Source: Lolium rigidum (Eukaryota; Streptophyta; Magnoliopsida; Poales; Poaceae). Taken from it: a DNA stretch of 64,000 nucleotides. This document shows, one piece after another, positions 44,042-54,966 of this stretch. Location: positions 282,222,715 through 282,286,714 of the forward strand of contig NC_061510.1 in NCBI RefSeq assembly GCF_022539505.1, in the 5' to 3' direction. The notes under the pieces were generated by a model. It was not told the DNA's origin, searched no databases, and worked only from the letters and a program-made list of their open reading frames with translations. The translations under genes and the position numbers were made by a program. Every line of letters starts with the position of its first letter. Position 1 is the first letter of the stretch.

Positions 44042-44737
44042 AGTCCCCGACGGTGTATTATTTATGGAAAAATTTAAAATCGAGTATTATTTCTGGAAAT
44101 AAAGAAAAAATGTATTATTTAAAAAAAATCCACAGCACAAGGGAAGTTCAGATCTTACTTTTCAGGGTGAAAATCCAAGGTCTGGCCTTAATTAGTTGTG
44201 CTGGGCAATTGACTTTGTTGAAGCCTGAAGGTATTGTTTTGAGAGTGGGGACTATCTTTAGGGTGAAAACCTAAGATCTTTGATCAGGCAACGACGGCGC
44301 TGGTGCACTGTTCCCTTCTTGAAGAAGTCGCTTTTGGAGAGTTTGTATTTCAGGTGTTGTCTTGATGATGGATGTATTGTTGTTGCTAAGGCTAGGATGC
44401 TGTAGCGGGAGTTTTGTTTCTTATTTTTCTTTTTTCTCTTTTTTAGCTGTGTGCATCCGTATTGCCATTACGGTATTGTGTTGTTGCAGAGGCTGGATGT
44501 AATTGATATATTTTGATATTAATATATTCACTTTATCCAAAAACATGGCTAGATAAGTTGCTTATCTTGATGCCACGAACACAAAGGTCCAACTTCCAAG
44601 CTCATAGGCAACCATGTGTGGAAAAGTGCAAGTAACAGCGTAGGCATATTTGTACAATATACCACGTGTCAACCTATGCAGCTTTAATCTCCATGTTGGA
44701 GCGTGACAGCATCTAAAATAACTAAGTACTACACTTA

Positions 44738-45021
44738 GAGCAAGTACAATAAGTCTTAGTCAGCTGGCTATAAGGATTAAAATAGTATATTATTGCTTAG
44801 TTGGAGGAGAGAGGGGAGGAGAGAGAAGAAGAGTGGGCTCTTATGCAATAGCCAGCTCTAGCACGTGCTCCTAGGTACTTTGTGAGATTGAAAGGTGGGT
44901 CATATATTGATAAAGTACTACATTCTTATAGCTCATTATTGTATATGTTGGCTCTAAGTTGGCTATAGATGACATAGCACTTGCTTATAGCCAGCAGCTG
45001 GCTACACTATTGAAATTGCTC
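44738..45021. mobile_element. Tourist-like MITE (PIF/Harbinger)
   Basis: GAGCAAGTACAATAAGTC at the left and, inverted, GAGCAATTTCAATAGTG at the right, each flanked by TTA (44735-44737 and 45022-45024). The internal sequence AGTGGGCTCTTATGCAATAGCC, TTGGCTATAGATGACAT is common in grass MITEs of this group. Confidence 0.82.
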
Positions 45022-45079
45022 TTAGACGAGAGGATACGTAAAGGAATGAAGAAAACATTTAGATTCCAGGCCTCCGTCA

Positions 45080-45870
45080 AGACTGGAAGGAGTATAATCC
45101 ACACCGTTTGTCAGGCAAAGGTTTGGCTGCGCGTTCCTATCGTTTGTAAAGATGCGTGAATTTATATTCAGATTCGTAAACCCAATTTGTCTTATTTTAA
45201 CAGCTAGCAGGCTACGACATTGGAGGAGTACACTAATACAGTATTACACTTCGATCGTTCAAAATGTAGGCAAGCTCTTACCGGCAATAAAATAAAATAA
45301 AATAGACACGTTCTCAACTCTAACTAGTAACTAACCTTCATTCCGGCCCCTTTCGTGTACTGAAACAGATCATATTTACAGACTCATCCATCCATCGACA
45401 TCTACACTACAAAGGCTCAATCACTGTCCAGTTTGGCATGCTTCTAGAAGCAGTTCAACACCTCAGCAAAAGTGCCCATGCTGACGAACGGTAGAAGCAT
45501 AGCAGCCGAAACCCCACCACGGAGAGATCAATCAGAACTTCCACTAAAACCCATAGAAAGTGCAGAGACCGGCCGAGGAGGGTCTCCCTCCACTTTCCAT
45601 GCTGACAAAGGTCCTACGCGGCGCATGTAAAGCAATTAAAAGAAAGGAGATGGCTGACGAGCTGTAAAGCACAAAACCAAGCCCCGAGAATCCTTCAGTG
45701 TAAATATAGGTCACAATCAGGTAGCAATGCAACCCACATGACTATGCCTACTTCCCTCGCCTTGTAGAAGCATTTCAATGGCTGAAAGTACAGACAGCAA
45801 AAAAGCTCCAACTGAAAAAGGTTCCAGGTTATTCACGACAGAGTACCACGATATGCAAGGACATACAGTT
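45080..45870. repeat. Segmental duplication unit S3, right part
   Basis: Matches S2 35420-36110 and S1 31442-31800 in order: GATGCGTGAATTTATATTC, TCCATCGACATCT, GCTTCTAGAAGCA, TAGAAGCATAGCAGCC, AGAGATCAATCAGAAC, TGCAGAGACCGG, ATGCAACCCACATGAC. Confidence 0.78.
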
Positions 45871-45871
45871 T

Positions 45872-45985
45872 TATTTCAGCATCTGCATAATTAGGATGCA
45901 CACAGCCGTTTGATAGTAGTAGAATGTAGCAAAAAGAAAGTGACATCAAAAGGAAAAAAAAATCCAACTAGCTAGACCTCCATTG
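45872..45985 (-). mobile_element. Extra LINE 3'-tail fragment
   Basis: TCTGCATAATTAGGATGCACACAGCCGTTT parallels CTCTGCATAACCAGGATGCACACAGTCGTTT at 46061-46094, the 3' end of the adjacent LINE. Either a second, very short insertion of the same family or a local duplication of the tail. Confidence 0.55.
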
Positions 45986-46013
45986 GCTTCAATCCTACGG
46001 CTATGAGCCACCT

Positions 46014-48560
46014 TTTTTCGATAAAAGATGCTTTATTACTTTTTGAGAAGTAATTACATTCAGCCTCTGCATAACCAGGATGCACACAGTCGTTTATGAG
46101 TCTTAAGTCTAAAAAGATGTCAAAAATAAAAAAAAGAACTAGGCGGAATACATATCGGAACGATGAAACATATAACGCCTAAGGTGTGGGTGGGGCTTCA
46201 ATCTGTAGACTATGCTGTTACCCATGTAGAGAAAAAGTATCCCTCGCCGTAGCCTCCAACCGTGTACAGACCTCCGTATATAGAACTCGGTTCTCCATGC
46301 GCTGAAAAGGGGTAACCACAAACGGAGAATACCTGTACATCTGTAGATGACTTGCAACAAAGAGCAATTTTTATCGTTAAAAATCTTGTCATTTCTACTC
46401 AGCCAAAACGCCCAGATAACTGCAAGCGCCCCCACCCTAATAAGCAACTTGAACCTTGAATCTATACCATGAAGCCAATTGCCAAAGACATTGGCCACAC
46501 TAATCGGAGGATGCAAGGTAGACGCTACTTGGATGACAGACCAAATAGATCTCGCAAATTGGCACTGGAAGAAAAGGTGTTTAATGGTTTCATCATGATG
46601 ACAAAAAACACATCCAGTACTTCCGTGCCAATTCCGCTTAACAAGATTGTCTTTGGTGAGGATGACACCTCGACGAAGATACCATCCAAATATTTTTATT
46701 TTTAATGGTATCTTCATCTTCCAAATCTTCTTATTATTAAAAACTGGTAAATCAGAATGAAGTATGGCGCTATATAAATATTTGACGGAGAAATAGCCAT
46801 CTACATGTAAATTCCACCTAAATTCGTCTAGTTCAGGTGATAGGTTAATATCCCCCAGCCTTTGAATTAAGGCATTCCATGCCAATAGCCTTTGTCCTAT
46901 CAAAGCCCGTCTGAACGTCAGATTCGGTGGGGAGGTAATCATTACTGCGGCAATGGTATCACCTTTGCGACGAACAATACTATACAACGCAGGATACTGT
47001 TCACATAGTGGTGCATTGTCTAACCAAGCATCTTCCGAGAACTGTATCTGTTCTCCATTCTTGATTGAGAAAGTACCATGACGAAAAAAGACATTTTTTG
47101 TCGTCATTAGACCATCCCAGAAGTGTGAATCCCCAACTTTCCAAACCACTTGGGATAACATCTTGGAGCCGATATACTTTCTCTGAAGAATAGTTTGCCA
47201 AATCCCATCCTCGGTAAGAAGCTTAAAAACTCATTTACCCAGCAGAGCTAAATTCTTGACCTCCAGGTCATGAACTCCAAGCCCGCCTTGATCCTTGGGA
47301 CTACAAATTATACTCCATTTAACCAGTCGATATTTCTTCTTCTCATTGTCCCCTTGCCAAAAGAATCTGGATCGATAATAATCGAATTTATGCAGAATTC
47401 CTTTTGGAAATAGGAAGAATGATAACATATATAGTACCATATTTGTCAGTACCGAATTAAGGAGTACCAATCTTCCTCCCAGGGACAGCAATTTACCTTT
47501 CCAACTACTAAGGTGCTTCTGTAATCTTTCTTCCACTATTTTCCATTCATTAATTGTAAGTCTCCGATAATGAATCAGAATACCCAAATAGCGAATAGGA
47601 AATTGGCCTTGCCCACAACCAAACAACTCTGTATATAGAGCAGTATCATCTTGGGCATCACCGAAATAGAACAATTCACTTTTATGGAAATTGATTTTCA
47701 ATCCCGAAAACTGCTCAAAAGCCGCCAAAATTAATTTTAGGTTGTGAGCTTTTTCGAGATCGTGATCCATAAACAGAATTGTATCGTCGGCATATTGAAG
47801 GATAGATAGACCACCATCAACCAGATGTGGAATCACACCTTCAATCTGGCCATCAGACTTAGCACGCTCAATGAGTATAGCGAGCATATCCGCCACAATG
47901 TTGAATAACATTGGTGATAACAGATCCCCTTAGCGTACCCCTTTTCATGTTTGGAAATAATGGTCGGTGTCATCATTAAACCGGATTGCCACACTACCTC
48001 CATACACGAAATCATTTATTAAAGCGCGCCATTCAGGAGAAAAACCTTTCATCCTGAGTGTCTGTTGTAGGAAAGACCACTTGACCTTGTCATAAGCCTT
48101 TTCAAAATCTAATTTTAAAATAACCCCATATAATTTCTTAGTATGCATCTCATGTACCGTCTCATGCAAAACCGCCACACCATCAAGGATATTTCTTCCT
48201 TGCATGTAAGCGGTCTGTGATGGCTGAACGACATGATCCGCAACCGTATTAAGTCTAATGGTGGCCACCTTTGCGAAAATCTTGAAACTTACGTTTAAGA
48301 GGCAAATAGGTCTATATTGTTGAATCCTTTCTGCCTCATTAACTTTCGGTAACAACATTACTTCACCAAAATTTAGACGAAATAATTCTAGTTGTCCAAT
48401 ATGCAAAGCACTGAACAAATCTAGAAGATCCGCTTTAATAGTATTCCAGAAAGTTTGATAAAACTCCGCGGGAAAACCATCGGGACCCGGTGCTTTGTTG
48501 CATTCCATTTGGAAAATAGCCTTCTGCACTTCTTCCTCGGAATAAGGAGCAGTAAGTAAG
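46014..48560 (-). mobile_element. LINE ORF2 on the minus strand, 5'-truncated by gypsy element A
   Basis: Three large open segments. 48560-47945: RT start (KAPGPDGFPAEFYQ, RPICLLNVSFKIFAKV, VLKLDFEKAYDKV). 47911-47231: catalytic half with intact QYADDTILFM, GLKINFHKSELF, RYLGI and RLVLLNSVL. 47161-46139: C-terminal part with zf-RVT (IPLKIKIFGW, LTKDNLVKRNW, CVFCHHDETIKHLFFQC, ARSIW). One frameshift separates the first two, and a stop separates the last two, so it is recently inactivated. The tail ends TGTAATTACTTCTCAAAAAG...TTTTATCGAAAAAA. The endonuclease part lies beyond the gypsy insertion at 48561 and is not seen. Confidence 0.88.
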
Positions 48561-49989
48561 TGATACGTCTCCAACGTATCTATAATTTCTGATGTTCCAT
48601 GCTAGTTTTATGACAATACCTACATGTTTTGTTCACACTTTATATCGTTTTGATGCGTTTTCCGGAACTAACCTATTGACGAGATGCCGAAGGGCCAGTT
48701 GCTATTTTTGGTTTCAGAAATCCTAGTAAGGAAATATTCTCGGAATTGGACGAAATCAAAGCCCAGTATCTTATATTTCACGGAAGCTTCCAGAGAGCCA
48801 GAGAGGGACCAGAAGGGAGCCCTGGGGGCCCCACACATGGTGGCGGCACGGCCAGGGGGGCGCGCCCCCTGGTGTGTGGACCCCCCAGACCCCTTCCGAC
48901 TCGGTTTCTTCGCCTATATAAGTCGTCGTGACCTAAATCTTCGACACGGATTGACGAAACTCCAGAAAACCTTCCAGAGCCGCCGCCATCGCGAAACTCC
49001 AATTCGGGGGACAGAAGTCTCTGTTTCGGCACCCTGTCGGGACGGGGAATTGCCCCCGGAAGGCATCTCCATCGACACCACCGCCGTCTTCTTCACCGCC
49101 ATCGCTGCTCCCATGATGAGGAGGGAGTAATTCTCCCCCAAGGCTGAGGGCTCTACCGTAGCTATGTGGTTCATCTCTCTCTTTGTGATCTAGTCGAATA
49201 TCAACTATGTGCTACTCTAGTGATGTTATAAAAGTTGTCTATTCCTCCTCCATGATGTAATGTTGACAGTGTGTGCATCATGTAGTACTTGGTATAAGCT
49301 ATGATTGTGATCTCTTATAGATTATGAAGTTAACTATTACTATGATAGTATTGATGCGATCTATTCCCCCTTTCATAGCTGATGTTGACAGTGTGTATGC
49401 TATGTTAGTACTCGGTCTAAATTGCAATGGTCTATCATGCACTCTAAGGTTACTTAAATATGAACTCCGGATGTTGTGGAGCTTGTTAACTCCGGCATTG
49501 AGGTGCTCTTGTAGCCCTACACAATGAATAGTGTTTGTTATCCAACAAGAGAGTGTAGAGTAGTTTAAGTTATCCAACAAGAGGTGATCAATGTTGAGAG
49601 TGTCCACTAGTGAAAGTATGATCCCTAGGCCTTATTTCTAAGCATCGAATCTCCGTTTATTTACTGTTCTGTTACATGTTTACTTGCTGCCATATTTATT
49701 TCAGATTGCTATTACCACTCATATTCATCCATATTACTTGTATTTCACTATCTCTTCGCCGAACTAGTGCACCTATACATCTGACAAGTGTATTAGGTGT
49801 GTTGGGGACACAAGAGACTTCTTGTATCGTGATTGCAGGGTTGCTTGAGAGGGATATCTTTGACCTCTTCCTCCCCGAGTTCGATAAACCTTGGGTGATT
49901 CACTTAAGGGAAACTTGCTGCTGTTCTACAAACCTCTGCTCTTGGAGGCCCAACACTGTCTACAGGAATAGAAGCGTGCGTAGACGTCA
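48561..49989 (+). mobile_element. 5' LTR of gypsy element A
   Basis: Starts TGATACGTCTCCAACG and ends GTAGACGTCA, i.e. TGA..TCA-type ends, followed after ten bases by the primer-binding site. It contains a GC-rich imperfect hairpin (48824-48886) and a TATA box. The start matches the LTRs of Triticeae Athila-lineage families such as Sabrina/WHAM (recalled, not searched). It is inserted into the LINE. No second LTR of this element is present in the window. Confidence 0.8.
48915..48921 (+). promoter_or_regulatory. TATA box of LTR A
   Basis: TATATAA in CGCCTATATAAGTCG, about 30 bases after the GC-rich hairpin. Confidence 0.65.
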
Positions 49990-49999
49990 AGCTATTTTC

Positions 50000-50150
50000 T
50001 GGCGCCGTTGCCGGGGAGGAAAGGTAAACGGCACTCACACTCCGGTCCTCGGCAACCAAGCTATTTTCTGGCGCCGTTGCCGGGGAGGTAAGGTAAAAGG
50101 TATTCACATCCTCCGACTACTAAGCTATTTCCTAGCATTGTTACCGGTGT
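50000..50150 (+). promoter_or_regulatory. Primer-binding site of element A, tandemly repeated
   Basis: TGGCGCCGTTGCCGGGGA at 50000-50017 is complementary to the 3' end of plant tRNA-Asp. It is repeated perfectly at 50069-50086, each within AAGCTATTTTCTGGCGCCG, and a third decayed copy (AAGCTATTTCCTAGCATTG) starts at 50123. Only the first is at the normal distance from the LTR. Confidence 0.8.
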
Positions 50151-50226
50151 GTGAGTGCTCGAAGCTATTTCCTTTAGATCCTACAATTGCATCTTTTTGT
50201 TTCTTGTTTATCACTAGTTAGGCATA

Positions 50227-52004
50227 ATGGAAAACAACAAAAAATTTAGTGAGCTTTTTAATCTTTTTCCTGAGTTAAGACATGAATTATTTGATGCGAA
50301 AATTTAAAAACCTATGGAACCTTATTTGCATGCTAGTAGCAATGTTATTAGTACGAACGCAATTACTGCTAATGCTATGGAGAAGTCTAAGCTTGGGGAA
50401 GCTAGTTTTTATGATCTTTTTAGCTTCCCATCTTTAGGGGAGAAAATTTGCTCGATAATACTTTATCTCCCATATGCGATAACTCTAATGATGCTTGTGA
50501 TATTTTAAATCCACCTACTGAAAGTACTTCTTTCAAGATACCCATGAAAATTATTGAACGTGTTATGGATAACCGCTATGAAGGGGATGGAACTATCCAT
50601 CCCGGAGATCATTTACTGTTTTTGCATGAATTATGCGGGTTATTCAAGTGTGCAGGTATCTCTATGGATGAAGTGAGGAAGAAACTATTCTCTATTTCGT
50701 TGTCTGGTAAAGCGGCGCATTGGTATAAATTGCTGAAGAATAGTCATTCTCTTGGTTGGGAGGAAATTGTATCTCTCTTTTATTCTAAATTTTATCCTCC
50801 TCATGAAGTGCATATTGATAGGAATTACATTTATAACTTTTATCCTCGTGATGGAGAGAGTATTTCTCAAGCATGGGGGAGATTGAAGTCACTAATGCTC
50901 AAATGTCCCATTCATGAGCTCCCCGTAATGTTATTATTAATAATTTTTATGCAAGGCTTTCAGGACATCACAAGGACTATCTAGATGCCTGTTTGGAGGG
51001 ATCTTTCACAAGCAAGGAGGTTGAAGCTAGATGGGACCTTCTTGATTGGATTCAGGAGAATACTGAAGATTGGGAGAACGACAAAGGTAGAGAGTCAGGT
51101 ATAAATTATGATTATGAATGCATTGAAAATTTTATGGATACCGGTAAATTCCGAAATATGAGTGCTACTTATGGTCTTGACTCTCAAGTTGCTGCAAATC
51201 TTTATAAAGCTTTTGCCTCTCATTTTGAATTGCCTAGGAAGAATTTTGATAAGTATCATGAACCTTTTAAAGAGGCTTGCATGAAAAATGAAATTGTTAT
51301 TAATGATTGCAATAAACATGCCCAAACTTCTGAAAATGCTATTTCTTATAAGCATGTTAGTTTTTGTGGAATGCATAGACCCTGTGGAATTAATCAAATC
51401 GAAGATGAATATTGTATCCATCATATGAATGAAAAAAACTAGAAAGTGGTCTAGGGCTCTAGATGATCTTGGTAAAAAAGTTTGTGCCATCTATCCTTTT
51501 ATTTGTGAACTTTGTCATAAAGTGGGTCATTTTAATTTTCAATGCTCCTCCAATGATAATTCGAACCCCATGGGTGCTGCAAATTTTTATTGTGATGAAG
51601 AAATTACTCCTAATCAGCATGATGAACTTACTTTATTTTTGTGGTGTGAAGAGTTATCAAGAAAAATCTCTGTGTTACATATGAGTGATCTTGATATTGA
51701 TGATGTCCTGCATGGGTGTTTTTCTTATTGCATTGATAATTGCCATACAAATACTTACATACAAAATATTTTAGAAGATGACACTTTGCCAAAATATGAT
51801 AGGACCGCTGTGTGTTTTGAACTTATTAATGAAAAGGAGGAATCCTCTCAAGCTTCTTCTATTGTTTCTAGAAATAAATCAGGTTATGTGGAGAAGCCTC
51901 CCTTCAAGCCTCTTCCTCCTAAAGAAGGGAACGAGGAGAAGGAAGAGAAGAAGAAGAAGAAGAAGAAGAAGAAGAAGAAGAAGAAGGGAACGAAGAAGAA
52001 GTAG
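50227..52004 (+). pseudogene. Gag of gypsy element A
   Basis: Starts MENNKKFSELFNLFPELRHEL, then frame breaks. The Retrotrans_gag-like domain lies at 50590-50970 (HLLFLHELCGLF, KLFSISLSGKAAHWYKLL, EEIVSLFYSKFYPP, ESISQAWGRLKSL). A CCHC zinc knuckle CELCHKVGHFNFQC is at ~51500. The end is a lysine run from a GAA/AAG microsatellite (51946-52000). No protease, reverse transcriptase or integrase follows, so element A depends on other elements for transposition. Confidence 0.78.
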
Positions 52005-52130
52005 AAGAAGGGGAATAAAGAGAAAGAGGTAACGGCATATCCCCGCGTATATGAGATAACGATAGGTAACCGTAAGTATGTTGCTCCTAATGATTATTAT
52101 GATAATGAATCTGAGTACAATGATCTTCCT

Positions 52131-52976
52131 ATGCCCTTTACCTGCATTAGTGATCATGATTTGAAAGAGCACACTACTTTTGATATTGAAAATCTCTGGG
52201 AAACTAATTCTGAAAATGATGATGTTAACAATTGCCATAGTATCAGTACAATCCATGCTTCCTCCCATAATGATATAGAAAGCCCTAAGCTTGGGGATGA
52301 GGTGTTTGAAAATCCTTTTGCTACTGATCATTATATGTTTGATACATCTCCTTCTAGTAACAATGATGGTATGGTCACAGATGAACATACTGTGAAAGAT
52401 AACTATTCTATTTCTTATGATGACACTATGCCTCCGACCTTTGATGATTATTATAAAGAATGCTATGATATAGGTTATAACTATCCTTATGAAACTTGTC
52501 ATAGTTATGATTGGATTGCCAAAAAGAATTCCCTTAGTATGCAACTTGTTTACCATGTTCAAATTCTTGATAATAATCTTGCTCCAATTACTATTAATGA
52601 GAAGAACTCTTCTTATGCCAAAATTAATGATACTTTTATGCATATGAACCATGATAAGAATGTTTTAAGTGATGGTTATATTGTTGATTTCATCAATGAT
52701 GCTACTGAAAGTTATTATGAGAAAGGGAAACATGGTTATATGCATCTTAATAATATTAAGTTTCCCCTCTTTATGTTGAGAATCTTGAAGTTGAGCTTGT
52801 GTTGCCTTCCTACGCTTGTCACTTTGTTCTTCATGAATTTGTTTATTCACAAGATTCCTTTTCATAGGAAGTGGGTTAGGCTTAAAATTGTTTTGAATTT
52901 GCTTTTTGATGCTCTCTTTGCTTCAACTCTCATCCTTATGAGAGCATCATCATTAAAATTGCTGAGCCCATTTTAA
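52131..52976 (+). CDS. C-terminal ORF of gypsy element A, unknown function
   Basis: 281 residues, acidic and rich in Asp, Asn and Tyr in the first half (TMPPTFDDYYKECYDIGYNYPYETCHSYDW). Then a conserved-looking segment DGYIVDFINDATESYYEKG and a hydrophobic end (LSLCCLPTLVTLFFMNLF, VLNLLFDALFASTLIL) that could span a membrane twice. It matches, from memory, proteins following gag in non-autonomous Triticeae gypsy elements. It was probably joined to gag before the stop at 52004. Confidence 0.55.
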   Translation: MPFTCISDHDLKEHTTFDIENLWETNSENDDVNNCHSISTIHASSHNDIESPKLGDEVFENPFATDHYMFDTSPSSNNDGMVTDEHTVKDNYSISYDDTMPPTFDDYYKECYDIGYNYPYETCHSYDWIAKKNSLSMQLVYHVQILDNNLAPITINEKNSSYAKINDTFMHMNHDKNVLSDGYIVDFINDATESYYEKGKHGYMHLNNIKFPLFMLRILKLSLCCLPTLVTLFFMNLFIHKIPFHRKWVRLKIVLNLLFDALFASTLILMRASSLKLLSPF

Positions 52977-53481
52977 TGGCTATAAAGAAAGCACTTCTTG
53001 GGAGATAACCCATGTTTTTATTTTGCTACTATTTTGTTGTTTCTTGGAAGTTATTACTACTGTAGCAACCTCTCCTTATATTTATTTTATTGCATTGTTG
53101 TGACAAGTGAAGTCTCTAATAGAAGGTTGATACTAGATTTGGATTACTGCGCAGAAACAGATTTCTTGCTATCACGAATTTGGGCAGGGTTCTCTGTAGG
53201 TAACTCAGAAAAATCTGCCAATTTACGTGCGTGATCCTCAGATATGTAAGCAACTTTCATTAGTTTTGAGTTTTCTCATCTGAGCAAGTTTAGTGCCCCA
53301 GAAAAATTTGTATTTACGGACTGTTCTGTTTTGAAAGATTCTGCCTTTTATTTCGCATTGCCTCTTTTGCTATGTTGGATGGATTTCTTTGTTCCATTAA
53401 CTTTCAGTAGCTTTGTGCAATGTACAGAAGTGTTAAGAATGATTGTGTCACCTCTGAACATGTGAATTTTTTACTATGCAC
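52977..53481 (+). other. 3' untranslated part of element A, interrupted by element B
   Basis: CACTTCTTGGGAGATAACCCATG opens the usual 3' untranslated segment of this gypsy group. No polypurine tract or 3' LTR is reached before LTR B starts at 53482. The bases TGCAC (53477-53481) would be the left target duplication of B; its partner is outside the window or in the gap. Confidence 0.6.
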
Positions 53482-54879
53482 TGATACGTCCAAAACGTAT
53501 CTACTTCCCCGAACACTTTTGCTATTGTTTTGCCTCTAATTTGTGTATTTTGGATGCAACTAACACGGACTAACGTTGTTTTTAGCAGAACTGTTCTGGT
53601 GTCTCGTTTTTGTGCAGAAATCCAACTTTCGGGAAAATCCTCGGAATTTATGCAGAAGGCCCTATTTTCCCATAATACTGACGCGGAGCCGAAGGACAAG
53701 TAAGGTGGAGGCCCGAGGGCCCCACACCATAAGGCGGCGCGGCCTAGGGGGCCCGCGCGGCCTATGGTGTGGCCCCTCGGCCGGCCTCCGACGCCCACCT
53801 TCGGACTACTTATTGGCCTCGACCTAAAACGCACGGGGAGAAGTCGAAGTCGCCAGAAACCCTCCAGAACGCCGCCACATCGCGAAACTCCGTCTCGGGA
53901 GCCAGAAGTCTCTGTTCTGGCACTCCGCCGGGACGGGGAATTGGAGGAGATCATCGCCATCATCACCGCCAACGCCTCTCCATCAACCAGCCATGCTTCT
54001 CCCATCCATGTGTGAGTAATTCCCCCGCTGTAGGCCGAAGGGGATGGTAGGGATTGGATGAGATTGGTCATGTAATAGCATAAGATTGTTAGGGCATAGT
54101 GCCTAGTGTCCGTAATTGGTACTTTGATGATATTGTTGCAACTTGTTATGCTTAATGCTTGTCACTAGGGCCCGAGTGCCATGATTTCAGATCTGAACAT
54201 GTTATTGTTTCATCATGATATTCATTGTTTATTGATCTTACCTGCAAGTTGTATACACATGTCGTCTGTCCGGAACCGATGGCCCCGAAGTGACGAAATC
54301 GGGACAACCGGAGGGAATGGTAGCGATGTGAGGATCACATGTGTTCACGGAGTGTTAATGCTTTGCTCCGGTACTCTATTAAAAGGAGTACCTTAATATC
54401 CAGTAGTTTTCCTAGAGGCCCGGCTGCCACCGGCTGGTAGGACAAAAGATGTTGTGCAAGTTTCTCATTGCGAGCACGTACGACTATAATTGGAACACAT
54501 GCCTATTGATTGCTTTGTACTTGGACACCGTTTTATTATTATCTGCAAATGTCCTGCTATGATTGTTACATGAGTTTCTCTCATCCATGCAACGCCCGTT
54601 CATCCGTCCCCGTGCCTACGATATTTTAATCCTGCTTGTTTACTATAATCACTACTGCTGTCTTTGTTACTCTGCTGTCTGTTATTTCACTACTCTACTC
54701 GCTATAAAACTGTTACCACTGATAAACTCTTGCGAGCAAGTCTGTTTCCAGTGCAGCTAAATTGACAACTCCGCTGTTAAGGCTTTCAAGTATTCTTTGT
54801 CTCCCCTTGTGTCGAATCAATAAATTGGGTTTTACTTCCCTCGAAGACTGTTGCGATCCCCTATACTTGTGGGTCATCA
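53482..54879 (+). mobile_element. 5' LTR of gypsy element B
   Basis: Starts TGATACGTCCAAAACG and ends GTGGGTCATCA. It shares with LTR A the segment CATCGCGAAACTCC...AGAAGTCTCTGTT...GGGACGGGGAATTG and a GC-rich hairpin (53714-53779), so A and B are related families. Followed by a primer-binding site. Confidence 0.82.
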
Positions 54880-54890
54880 AGACTATTTTC

Positions 54891-54908
54891 TGGCGCCATT
54901 TCCGGGGA
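54891..54908 (+). promoter_or_regulatory. Primer-binding site of element B
   Basis: TGGCGCCATTTCCGGGGA, 12 bases after the LTR. It has two changes from the tRNA-Asp-type site of element A. Confidence 0.75.
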
Positions 54909-54966
54909 GCATAGCTTTATTTGGAAGTTCACTTGGATTGATATTGTTCGCCGCAAATTCTCCATC

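Larger units (their letters stand above)
43348..44131. mobile_element. Non-autonomous Mutator-like element with 9-bp target duplication
   Basis: CAGCACAAG is duplicated at 43339-43347 and 44132-44140. The terminal inverted repeats are ~80 bases long: left GATTTATTTTTTTAATAATACATTTTTTC and onward, right (inverted) GGATTTTTTTTAAATAATACATTTTTTC and onward, both continuing through ATTTCC(A)AAATAATACTCG. A 9-bp duplication with long TIRs is the Mutator signature. There is no transposase. The interior holds a 29-bp tandem array and a smaller MITE. Confidence 0.85.
43096..44543 (+). mobile_element. LINE-derived non-coding element, copy T3, split by a Mutator-like element
   Basis: GC-rich start, then GAAGTCAGAAGAAGAGAAT, GGGAGGTTCAAGTCTCCGCGCT and GGGGGCGACAGCACAAG. 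After the insert: TTTTCAGGGTGAAAATCC...GCAGAGGCTGGATGTAATTGATA...CACTTTATCCAAAAA. It follows copy T2 over its whole 3' half. Confidence 0.68.

Noticed and set aside
51879..52652. 257-residue minus-strand ORF
   Set aside because: Antisense to the gag/C-terminal ORF of element A; Ile/Leu-rich shadow of a GAA/AAG run and AT-rich coding sequence.
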